A DNA stretch of 30,509 nt from a virus. This document shows positions 6,601 to 14,552 of this stretch, one piece after another (position 1 is the first letter of the stretch; every line of letters starts with the position of its first letter). The notes beneath the pieces were generated by a model. That model searched no databases and was not told where the DNA came from. It saw only the letters and a list, made by a program, of their open reading frames with translations. Position numbers and translations under genes: made by a program. The DNA lies in IMG/VR virus record IMGVR_UViG_3300027418_000032, positions 1-30,509 of that record. One strand, given 5' to 3'.

Positions 6601-9600
6601 GTAATGAGAGAAATTGCAAGACTTCATGGCAAAACCTTTGAACAAGGTCTTAACGACCCAGCAATTATGTCAGAGATGACTGCTGGTGTTGATAAGTTTG
6701 GTGGATTTATTGCAGAAGAGATGGACCAACTTCCAGATAAATTTGGAGAAGAAGATTTTTATGCAGCGGTGCAAAGAGCAAAAGATAGACTCACTCAAGC
6801 AGACGGAAAATTAAAAGAAGCAGTAGATAATCTAGGATTAACAACTACTTACTCAGTAACTACAAATGCGCCTAAAGAAGACGGCTCAAGAGATAGAAGA
6901 GCAAACAGAAAAGATGTTCCACAAAAGGCCCCCGCATTAAGAGACGAACTTGGACTTACAGATGCAGGAGTTGCAACAACAACACCTAAAGGAAAAACAA
7001 AAGTAATTCCTTTTGGCTCTTATCAAAAAAAGAATACAGACAATTTAGATTCTGGAGACATTATAGATCAACAAAGAGAGAAAGATAATGCTCCAACTGT
7101 TGAGGCTACCCCAGAAGAAATAGCAGCAGCAGAAGCAGCAGGTGCAGAGATTGGTAAAGCAGCAGCAGACGGAGTAAGAAGTACAGAAGGAACAGATGCA
7201 GACTCTCCATCTAAAAAGGGTATCAAGGCTGGTAAAGAAGTTGCAGACGGAATTATCCAAGGAATGAAAGAAGGAGAAGCAGCAGTAACTACGCAGGCTT
7301 CGCAACTTGGAGATGCAGCAGTACCAACAGCAGCAGAAACACAAGCAAGAGTTGATAGGATGGATCTTGGTAACAAGGCGTTCTATGATGATCTCAATAC
7401 CCCAGAGATGCGTGATGAAAGACAAATACTTAAGTCTCAAGATAGACAAAGAAGAAAACTAGGCGCTACAGCAACAGTAGATTCTGTATCTGACACTCCA
7501 GTTTCTGCACAAACTTCATCTGTAACTGTTGCTTCATCAAAGAGGGTAGCAGAAGCAACAACGAAACTAGCAGTAAAAACTGAAGAAGCCGTGACTGCTC
7601 AATCACAAGTTGTTCAACAGATTAAAGATGAAAGCAGATCAAGAGTTACGATTAAAGGCAACACTGTTAATATTCAGAAGGCTAGGGAAGATGCTGATAA
7701 GGCTGAAAATGAAGCAGCGATTACAAGAGCAAGAGCAGCAGCCCTTGAAAAGGAGCAAGCAAAGCAAAAGAAAACTGGATCTCCAACTACCATTACTGAC
7801 GAGCAAGTTCTTGCTGCTAAAGAAAAGGCTAATGCTGCAGAACTAGAGTACGCAAGAGTAAGACAAGAATTGGCAGAGCAGGGAATTACTGCAGCACAGC
7901 CAGGGGAAATGCAAGAAATTATTAATCAAGATCCAGTAAAGACTCCATCAAAGGTTAAAAAGGCAGAAGAAATTATGTCTAACGGAACCGTTGAAGCAGG
8001 AGATGGAATGCGACGAATTGTTGACGGGACAAATGACACAGCAGACTCAACCCTATTAGTTGCAGATCAAACAGGCGATCTTGCAGATGCAACTGGAGAA
8101 GCATTTATTACTCAAACAGGAAGCAATCAAAACCTACTAACGGCTTCTCAACTAGCAAGCGTAACTGCTGGAAATCTTGGTGATGTGGCTAATGCAACAG
8201 ATCTAACAGGAAATGCTCAGCAAGATGTGCTTGAGTCAACACAGGCCATTGATGAACAAAATAGAAAAATTGAAGAACATAAGCGAATGCAACTCAAGGT
8301 AATGCAAGAAGAGTTTGCTAGAAGAGAAGCAATTGCTAATGCTCCTGTAATACCAGAAGGAACTCAATCAGGGAATCCTGTACTGGGTCCAAATCCTATG
8401 GACAGATTAGAGGCCTACGACTATGCAATGGGTAGAGATCCAGGAACATATGGACCAGATGATCTGGGAGAACAAGGATTCACAAGAGACCGAAAAGGTC
8501 GTATTGTTATGGATCCAGAAAAAGATGCTAAGGGAAAATATAATCCAACAAAGATGTCTTTGAAGCAAGTTAAAGAAAAGAAGCGTGGCATGCGTAGAGC
8601 AGCCGTTGGTCAGTTTTCTGGAAAAGTTTCAGGTGGACTTGGAACTGCAGCAATGGTTGCTGGTATGGCAGGAGCACCACCACAAGTTACAGCAGCACTT
8701 GGTACTGCAGCGACAGTAGCACAGTTTGCTCCAATGATTGCGGGGACTGGACCAATTGGTCTTGCAGTAGGAGCAGTAGTAGCATTAGGAGCAGCAGCAT
8801 ATCTAGTAAACAAACACTTTAATCAGGTGGCTGCAAAGGCAGCACAGTTCGCAAAAGACTTATCAGCAACTAGAGATGGATTAAAAGCAATAGGAGAAAT
8901 GTCTGGCAAGGTTGGGTCTTCTCAAAAGATGGACAAGCGCAGATCAAAGACTCAGTATACAAAATATACTGACGCTGTAAAGATTGATAATACTTTTGGC
9001 AAGAACTACATGGCTTCTGATATTGGTAAAAAAGAAAAGAAACTATTTAAAGAAAACATGGAAAAGTTTGGAAAGAGCAAAGCCGTTAGTGATCTAACTT
9101 TAAAACTTGCCACGGCTGTTGCAGATGGAGTTATTGATGCTGACCAAGCAAACAGTATTGCAGCAGGCCTTGCCTTACAACTTAAAGACACATCAATTGA
9201 AATGCAGGTTGTTGGTCAACTATCAATGATCCTTGGCCCAGACGGTAAAAATCTAAAAGACAACCCAATGTCTACAAGGATCTTGCTTATGGGCAAGGCA
9301 AACCAAAGAACTGCAAAACTTGAAAAAGACATTTCTAAAAAGTCTGGGTTTGGAGAAAGTTCAAGAGAAGAAGTAGCACAACTTGCAGCCCTTGGCATGA
9401 ACAATATGGAAATGGCTACTATGATGGCAGATCAAATTCAAGTAGAGTATGAGGCTGCAAAACAAAAATTAGAAACAGAGTTAGCATCAACAGCAAATGC
9501 ACAAAAGAAACTGGAGATTGAACAACAACTTTCTGATCTTAATTCAGAGAATCTAAAAAATTCTCAATTTATGAATGATCAAATCTTTTCTCAGATAATG

Positions 9601-12600
9601 AAAAATCAGCAGAGTTTTGATAAAGTCTGGAGCGGTTCTGTTTGGGGCAAGCAGGCTATGCGTGAAGATGCATTCTTTGATGCATCAAGATCACAAGTTA
9701 CCTCAACCTATAAAGGAACAGACCAAGAAGATGCTGCTAAAAAGTTCTTAAATAAAACAGAGGCACTTTCAAATGATACAACCACTGGAAAGTATAACTC
9801 TAAGACTGGTGAGTATGTAAAGACTGGATTGGGTACTGCTCAAAATGCACAGAGGTTCCAGGCAAAGATGGAAATGCTTGTTGGAAGTAAAGTCTTAACT
9901 CCTACACAAGCAACAAGTTACATGGACCTATTTAGTGGCAAATTAAATGAGTTCGACTTCTTACTTAATGCTAGCATTAAAACAAAGGGAACAGCAAAAA
10001 CTAAAGAGTTGTTTGATTCATTTGCAGGCTTCAAGAGTACAAAAGGAAGGCAGCAAGCAACAAACATCATTACAGAAATGACAATGAGAAAGAAAGATCC
10101 AAAAGAATTTGATGCAATTATGGAAACTATCAGAAGCCTACAGGCTTTAGATGGAAATACCATTGACTTTGAGATTTTGATTACAAAGGTTGGAATGAAG
10201 GGCCTTCAGAAAATCAGGAAAGAGCAAGAAGCAATCGAAAAAATAAAAGAAGCAGCAGAAAAAGAAGGCAAAAAATCTCTTGTTTCAAAAGATGCTACTG
10301 GAAAAGAAACTGTTGATCCACGAGTAGCAGGAGTTAGCGCAGATATTTCAGAAGGAATTGCTGCGTTACAGAAAAATGAAAAAAGGTTTACCGCATTTAA
10401 AAACGCAAGCACAGCAGCCCAAGCGGATTACTTACAGGCACTATCAGCAAATATTTTATGGGAATCAACCGCTAATGCTGCAGAGCGAGATGCAGATATT
10501 GCATTTATGGCAGAGCAGTATGCATTAGATCAAGCAATGACTCACAACTTCTCTACAACTAGCCAGCGATACATTGATCTAGTAGCACAGAAAATTGCAG
10601 ACCTTAAGGCTTTAAGTCCAACAGAATATGCAGTTGAAAAAACTGGTATTTCATGGAACCCTGGTGTAACTTATACATCCCCACCACCAACAACAAGCAA
10701 GGGTCCTGGCACAGGTAGTGATCCTCTAGACTTCCTAGACGAACTTGCAATGAGAATTAAGAATGTTCGTGATGGCGCATTTGATGCAACTAAGCCTCTT
10801 CAATCAATGATTGCAGCCTTTACTAGCAAGAAAGCCAAAAAAGATGTATCAGCAATGTTTGACATGTTTGATGGCTTGCAACACAGATTACTTAAATTAA
10901 AAGTTCCACAAGAAATGAGAGACGTTATCTCTGGTATGAGTTCAGAAGAGTTTACAAAGTTCTCTAACTTGGGCAAGGGAAAGAATTTATTTACTTATGA
11001 TAAATACACCTCTGGGCCAAACAAGGGTAAAGAAAAGCCAAAAACAAAGAAAAATATTAAGGGACTAACCAATGAAGGTAAGGCTGTTATGGCTACCTAC
11101 CGTGAAGCAAATGTAGGTGCCTCACAACTAGTAAATAAAGAAACTGTTGTAAATGTTAATGAACAAAAGAAGGCCATGAACATGCTCATGTCTGCTGGTC
11201 TATCAGCAAAGGATGCTTTAGCAGCAGTTGAAGATCAGTTAGTGGCATCGGCTATTGCTAATGGTGCTATGGGAGAATCTGGAACTAAAGAGTTTAAAGA
11301 ATACAAGAAGGCTATTGTAGAGGCTAATAGCGCTCTTGAAAGACAAGCCATTCTTCAAAACTTAACTCAAAAGAATGCAGATTTTAAATTTTCCGTACAA
11401 GCCCAAGATTTTGCAAAAGCCTTTGCAGATGCAGGTCTATCTATTGAACAAATTAATGAAGTGCTTGAAGACCCACAACTTACTGGTCAACTTATAGACG
11501 ATCTTAAAAATGGTAGAGTTGCTGCAGAACATATAAGAGACTACATAAACTCAATACCTAAAAGACTTGAAGTATCTTTGACGACTAAAATCAATTCAGG
11601 AGATCTAAAGGGCGGAGCAGAGCCAGGTCTTGAAATTGTTGATCAAATGTTTTCAATCCAAGAAGCACTAATCCGTGCAGGCGCTGCCGATGCTGCATCC
11701 GCAGCCAATGTTAAAATAATTGAAGAGAATGAGAAATTAATTGAACAAGAAGAAGCAAAACTACGTGCTTTGCAAGAGACTCAAGTTGTAAGAGAAAGTC
11801 TTGCTGGAGTTTTAAAGGGTACTGCAGCAGGGGCTTTTGAAGGCACAAAAATGAATTATCAAGACCTACAGGATGCTGCTAAAGCAATGAGCGATCAAAT
11901 TGAAGTAGCACAAAGAGACCTTGAAATGAATGCTGAGTACGGATCAAGAGCAATAGACGATCTAAATGAAAGTGTAAACGATTTAAACAGAGACATGGAA
12001 ATGAATAAGGACTGGGGTTCTAGAGCAGTTCAAGCATTACAAGATGAGTCAGGGGTCTTGTCACATGACTTAGATTTAATTAATAAGGCTGCAGAAGGTG
12101 TTAATGAAAAATACGATAAACAAGCAGAGGCCCTTCAAAAAGTTCAACAGATTAATCAAAATATTCTTGCTTTGCAACAAGATCAATTAGACCTTGCTGG
12201 TGCTTTAACTTCTGGAGATATTTCTTCGGCAGCAAAGGCTGCTCAAAAGATGAGAGCCACTGCTGCTGGACAATTTGCTTCAGGACAAACTGATGCACTT
12301 GAGCAAGCAAGAAAGAATTCTATAGACTCTCTAAAGAGTGGATCTGGAATGACAAGCAAGCAGATCCAAGACAGACAGTACGAGATTGCTGAAAAGATTT
12401 ATAAGATGGAAACCCACCCTGATAAACTTAAAACGCAAAAGCAAATTCAAGAAACTCAAGATAAGATTTATACTCTTGAAGAAAAGCGTAAACTCAAGAT
12501 GGACGAAATTCAGAAAATTGAAGATGCTATTTATCTTGTTAATAAAGAACTTGCAAAAGACGACGGGGCTATTGACAAGATAAACAGAAAACTAACTAGT

Positions 12601-13869
12601 TACAACACAGCCCTCAGCGATGCACAAAAAGCAATTGATAAGCAAGTGGCAGAGATTACGGTAATGGGTACTGATAAAAAAGGTTGGGATTTAGTAAAGA
12701 CTAAGTTAGAGGCCTATGATCTTGCTAAGAATTGGGAAAGTGTAAAAACTAAGTTGGCTGGACTTCTTGCGTCTACTACTGCTATGGAAAAAGACTGGGG
12801 AAATATTCACAATTGGCTAGACCAGTTTATGAAGATGCCTGCTGATAAAAAAGTAAATATTAATGTTATAACAAAGTATACCTATGAAGGAACTCCTCCT
12901 CCTGGAGCAGACAATGTAACTCTAGACGGCTGCCCTGAAGGAATGGTAGCAGATGCAAATGGATGGTGTGTAAATGTTCACAAGGTTCTACCTTCTGGTA
13001 CACCTAATTCATCAGGAACGCCAACGCCTTCACCAAGCAAGACTGCTTCTCCAACACCAACAACTACGACTTCTCCAAAACCATCAACTACTTCAACACC
13101 AACAAAGAGTACAACATCGACCCCAACATCATCTGGAACACCAACACCAACACCGACTGGCCCAAAGGTCGGAGACACAAAGTATGTCGGTTCGATGTTA
13201 ATGACATGGAATGGCACAATGTGGATGGATCAAGTTGCATATAATAATGCAAAGGTTGCTCCAAAAGTTGGAGAAACAAAGTATGTAGGTTCCGACCTAA
13301 TGACCTGGAATGGTTCACAGTGGGTTACTCAAGTTGCATATAATGCTAAGAAGATTGCAGATCAAAAGGCTAAAGACTTAGCAGAGAAAGTAGCAGCAGA
13401 ACAAGCAAAAAATAGAGCACTTGTTGCAGCACTTGAGGCCAAGGCAGCATTAATTCCAAAATCACGCACTAAGCCAGGAACTGGAACTTATCTTGGCGGA
13501 ATGTTTATTCCACCAGTAACACAATATTTGCAACCAGGAACTGGAGTTGTAGTTAACGGTGTATTGAGAGATCCAGTATACAAGTATTCTGGAGGTTTGA
13601 TTGGTATGACCCCACGTGGATCAGACACTGTTCCAGCAATGCTTACACCAGGAGAGTTTATTATGAGCAAGTATGCTGTTGATAACTTTGGAGTAAATAA
13701 CTTAAAGGCCATTAACAGCGGATCTACAAGTGTCGGTGGAGACTCAGTGTATAATTATAACCTAACAGTAAATGCAAAATCTAATGCCAGCCCAGATGAT
13801 ATTGCAAGAACTGTTATGGCTCAGATCCAACAGATTGATTCACAAAGAATTCGGGGAGTAAGAATATAA
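3643..13869 (+). CDS. Tape measure protein (3408 aa)
   Basis: The protein sets tail length and is ejected with the DNA. A TTG start at 3643 follows AAGAGGGTG at a normal spacing; the nearby ATG at 3640 hits an immediate stop. Residues about 215-420 carry the TP901-type tape measure core (AKEFTKYGIAAKDTIEMAAK and following). Hydrophobic, Gly/Ala-rich segments lie at about 552-580 and 1666-1715, the usual membrane-insertion candidates. Long alpha-helical Ala/Lys/Glu/Gln tracts fill the middle. At the usual 1.5 angstrom per residue the length predicts a tail of about 0.5 micrometre. Unusual elements: the motif DTVPSMLTPGE at about residue 700 recurs as DTVPAMLTPGE at about 3328; a 25-residue repeat near 2758; the only two cysteines (3097, 3109) before a Pro/Thr/Ser linker; and a 33-residue tandem repeat. 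I see no lysozyme or peptidase motif. Confidence 0.95.
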   Translation: MSDVNANIGINFDTQQALASLRQLQAGLSRFNQSLTQGNIAAENAQKGLNAQLMQSINATGKFVASQKVVAGSTSAFTTALEKNQLSMGEYFRFTAAAATANTKVFSKMFAHERDIFNRARKDRVKSLQTQYIQLTSANGELVKVLQVVPKHLQMVNGKYADYATRTQMAAQRQQMMNQLLKQGSTQLLNFGKNTQWAGRQLMVGLTVPLTMLGGFASKVFREMEQSVIAFTRVYGDMTTSGDATNKAIADIQRLAKEFTKYGIAAKDTIEMAAKAAAMGLTGNDLNAQVISATRLAVLGQVEQQQALETTISLQNAFGISSEQLAEKINFLNAVENQTVLSIEDLTIAVPKAGPVIKQLGGSVEDLAFFMTAMKEGGINASEGANALKSGLASMINPSKKAAGFLADLGINIKGLVEANAGNLKGTVIGFAKALDTLDPLNRARAIEQMFGKFQFARLSTLFQNVTKDSSQAARALGLAGASVEELAILSERELGKVEDAVGVKFQKSIEQLKLELIPIGKTFLQALTPVVEFLGKILAKFNNFSDGTKKAFAIVIGVVGGLAPVALMTFGLFMNAIANGIKLFAALRSGMAKLNGQNNVLGGGFDYLTQQEIEQLAQTNALHTSHQQLISTFNVESGAVNALAAAYANAASQARTLAASSPGLFNTVPGPVGAVAGLPPVQKFAKGGVVPGTGNKDTVPSMLTPGEVVLTTDTVKKNPELVAALLTGTVKKYGTSTQSEGGGMKPPKLGIASVTEMMSMGIDDFAAEIGKLGKGASQATAIAEVKLELTKATDRAGEDMANAIKRMLAEAAQSVEKVSADWVKNRAKDINPETGEQWRAPYANTSSTPWQPSDPARAQVEPGGRYVAAHMEAPKPKITDKAELERLAVLAGKSGLGEALALAAKHGGSATPMGSFTAMLPEEANKTTALNLSDPNDVAIHSQLAARRGLAPAQFSGDDAKVFEMPKSGIQDLFSGEDAGKSLSPVMREIARLHGKTFEQGLNDPAIMSEMTAGVDKFGGFIAEEMDQLPDKFGEEDFYAAVQRAKDRLTQADGKLKEAVDNLGLTTTYSVTTNAPKEDGSRDRRANRKDVPQKAPALRDELGLTDAGVATTTPKGKTKVIPFGSYQKKNTDNLDSGDIIDQQREKDNAPTVEATPEEIAAAEAAGAEIGKAAADGVRSTEGTDADSPSKKGIKAGKEVADGIIQGMKEGEAAVTTQASQLGDAAVPTAAETQARVDRMDLGNKAFYDDLNTPEMRDERQILKSQDRQRRKLGATATVDSVSDTPVSAQTSSVTVASSKRVAEATTKLAVKTEEAVTAQSQVVQQIKDESRSRVTIKGNTVNIQKAREDADKAENEAAITRARAAALEKEQAKQKKTGSPTTITDEQVLAAKEKANAAELEYARVRQELAEQGITAAQPGEMQEIINQDPVKTPSKVKKAEEIMSNGTVEAGDGMRRIVDGTNDTADSTLLVADQTGDLADATGEAFITQTGSNQNLLTASQLASVTAGNLGDVANATDLTGNAQQDVLESTQAIDEQNRKIEEHKRMQLKVMQEEFARREAIANAPVIPEGTQSGNPVLGPNPMDRLEAYDYAMGRDPGTYGPDDLGEQGFTRDRKGRIVMDPEKDAKGKYNPTKMSLKQVKEKKRGMRRAAVGQFSGKVSGGLGTAAMVAGMAGAPPQVTAALGTAATVAQFAPMIAGTGPIGLAVGAVVALGAAAYLVNKHFNQVAAKAAQFAKDLSATRDGLKAIGEMSGKVGSSQKMDKRRSKTQYTKYTDAVKIDNTFGKNYMASDIGKKEKKLFKENMEKFGKSKAVSDLTLKLATAVADGVIDADQANSIAAGLALQLKDTSIEMQVVGQLSMILGPDGKNLKDNPMSTRILLMGKANQRTAKLEKDISKKSGFGESSREEVAQLAALGMNNMEMATMMADQIQVEYEAAKQKLETELASTANAQKKLEIEQQLSDLNSENLKNSQFMNDQIFSQIMKNQQSFDKVWSGSVWGKQAMREDAFFDASRSQVTSTYKGTDQEDAAKKFLNKTEALSNDTTTGKYNSKTGEYVKTGLGTAQNAQRFQAKMEMLVGSKVLTPTQATSYMDLFSGKLNEFDFLLNASIKTKGTAKTKELFDSFAGFKSTKGRQQATNIITEMTMRKKDPKEFDAIMETIRSLQALDGNTIDFEILITKVGMKGLQKIRKEQEAIEKIKEAAEKEGKKSLVSKDATGKETVDPRVAGVSADISEGIAALQKNEKRFTAFKNASTAAQADYLQALSANILWESTANAAERDADIAFMAEQYALDQAMTHNFSTTSQRYIDLVAQKIADLKALSPTEYAVEKTGISWNPGVTYTSPPPTTSKGPGTGSDPLDFLDELAMRIKNVRDGAFDATKPLQSMIAAFTSKKAKKDVSAMFDMFDGLQHRLLKLKVPQEMRDVISGMSSEEFTKFSNLGKGKNLFTYDKYTSGPNKGKEKPKTKKNIKGLTNEGKAVMATYREANVGASQLVNKETVVNVNEQKKAMNMLMSAGLSAKDALAAVEDQLVASAIANGAMGESGTKEFKEYKKAIVEANSALERQAILQNLTQKNADFKFSVQAQDFAKAFADAGLSIEQINEVLEDPQLTGQLIDDLKNGRVAAEHIRDYINSIPKRLEVSLTTKINSGDLKGGAEPGLEIVDQMFSIQEALIRAGAADAASAANVKIIEENEKLIEQEEAKLRALQETQVVRESLAGVLKGTAAGAFEGTKMNYQDLQDAAKAMSDQIEVAQRDLEMNAEYGSRAIDDLNESVNDLNRDMEMNKDWGSRAVQALQDESGVLSHDLDLINKAAEGVNEKYDKQAEALQKVQQINQNILALQQDQLDLAGALTSGDISSAAKAAQKMRATAAGQFASGQTDALEQARKNSIDSLKSGSGMTSKQIQDRQYEIAEKIYKMETHPDKLKTQKQIQETQDKIYTLEEKRKLKMDEIQKIEDAIYLVNKELAKDDGAIDKINRKLTSYNTALSDAQKAIDKQVAEITVMGTDKKGWDLVKTKLEAYDLAKNWESVKTKLAGLLASTTAMEKDWGNIHNWLDQFMKMPADKKVNINVITKYTYEGTPPPGADNVTLDGCPEGMVADANGWCVNVHKVLPSGTPNSSGTPTPSPSKTASPTPTTTTSPKPSTTSTPTKSTTSTPTSSGTPTPTPTGPKVGDTKYVGSMLMTWNGTMWMDQVAYNNAKVAPKVGETKYVGSDLMTWNGSQWVTQVAYNAKKIADQKAKDLAEKVAAEQAKNRALVAALEAKAALIPKSRTKPGTGTYLGGMFIPPVTQYLQPGTGVVVNGVLRDPVYKYSGGLIGMTPRGSDTVPAMLTPGEFIMSKYAVDNFGVNNLKAINSGSTSVGGDSVYNYNLTVNAKSNASPDDIARTVMAQIQQIDSQRIRGVRI
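11914..12063 (+). repeat. Two tandem 25-residue repeats in the tape measure
   Basis: Units 11914-11988 and 11989-12063 encode matching segments, RDLEMNAEYGSRAIDDLN and RDMEMNKDWGSRAVQALQ, each followed by seven less conserved residues. The units share R-D-x-E-M-N, G-S-R-A and a spaced Leu pattern. They fit a coiled-coil or helical-rod duplication of the kind that lengthens tape measures. Confidence 0.7.
12931..13161 (+). other. Two-cysteine loop and Pro/Thr/Ser linker in the tape measure
   Basis: Cys3097 and Cys3109 bound a short loop (CPEGMVADANGWC). I found no other cysteine in the 3408 residues. It is followed by a low-complexity stretch (residues about 3117-3173) made almost wholly of Pro, Thr, Ser, Gly and Lys. 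Such linkers normally separate exposed domains on secreted or surface proteins. Finding one inside a tape measure is unusual. Confidence 0.75.
13162..13359 (+). repeat. Two tandem 33-residue W-N-G repeats in the tape measure
   Basis: Units 13162-13260 and 13261-13359 each encode 33 residues of the form PKVG-[DE]-TKYVGS-x-LMTWNG followed by a Trp and Q-V-A-Y-N. They are most alike at both ends and differ in the middle and at synonymous sites, so the duplication is not recent. The pattern of Gly turns and two Trp per unit suggests a small beta hairpin module as in fibre or wall-binding proteins; its function here is unknown. Confidence 0.85.
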
Positions 13870-14552
13870 TGGCAACAGCAGCATATATTAATGGTAGAAG
13901 AAAATACCAAAGACCACAGGCAATGCTATGGTCTGACAATCCTGGCACTCTTGTAGCCTCTCCAACAACTGCTTATCCTGATAGGAAAATGTATGTTCCA
14001 ACTGGCTATGAGACAGGCTTTAATACCCCCGTAGGAACCGATACAAGCCTCATTAACGAGTTTTTAATCCTGTCAGATGATAATAGATCGGCCATAGACT
14101 TTAAGCCCTCTAGAATTGAAATACGTGAAAGAATGATCAATGGACGCATGAGGTCTTATCACACTGCAGACAAACTACAGATTAGCACTTCTTGGGATAT
14201 GCTACCATCAAGATCTTTTGCTATAAAACCAGATTTTAATGACGCTGGAAAATCAGACATGACTGGACAAAGAGGTTTGGCTAATTATCCCGATATGGAA
14301 TACACTACTGATGGTGGTGCTGGCGGAGCAGAGTTGTTTGAATGGTACAACAATCACCCAGGATCTTTCTGGGTATTTTTAGCCTATGACAATTATCCAA
14401 ACTTTGGCAATGACGATGCTGCATACGGTCATCTAGATCAATATAACGAAGTGATAGAGGTTTTCTTTACTGACTTTTCCTACTCTGTTCAAAAACGTGG
14501 CGGGTATAAGCATGACTTTTGGAATGTTTCTGTATCGCTGGAAGAGGCATAA
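13869..14552 (+). CDS. Putative distal tail protein
   Basis: Encodes 227 residues starting in a TAATG junction with the tape measure stop. Directly after the tape measure is where siphoviruses encode the distal tail (Dit-like) protein, the hexameric ring joining the tail tube to the baseplate hub. Features fit: a central segment describing an extended beta core (RMRSYHTADKLQISTSWDML), a Gly-rich loop (TTDGGAGGAELFEW), aromatic strands and a final strand ending in a Val-Ser-Leu-Glu-Glu sequence as seen in many tail proteins that pack against the hub. No enzymatic motif is visible. It overlaps the next gene by one base. It may be annotated elsewhere simply as a minor tail protein. Confidence 0.55.
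   Translation: MATAAYINGRRKYQRPQAMLWSDNPGTLVASPTTAYPDRKMYVPTGYETGFNTPVGTDTSLINEFLILSDDNRSAIDFKPSRIEIRERMINGRMRSYHTADKLQISTSWDMLPSRSFAIKPDFNDAGKSDMTGQRGLANYPDMEYTTDGGAGGAELFEWYNNHPGSFWVFLAYDNYPNFGNDDAAYGHLDQYNEVIEVFFTDFSYSVQKRGGYKHDFWNVSVSLEEA

Noticed and set aside
7045-7449. Cysteine-rich minus-strand reading frame opposite the tape measure
   Set aside because: It is the reverse complement of Gln/Ala/Glu-rich coding sequence, has no ribosome site and no neighbours on that strand.
12974-13217. Plus- and minus-strand reading frames over the Pro/Thr/Ser linker
   Set aside because: Low-complexity repeats of the linker codons (His/Gln-rich or Val/Gly-rich) in other frames; the tape measure frame explains them.
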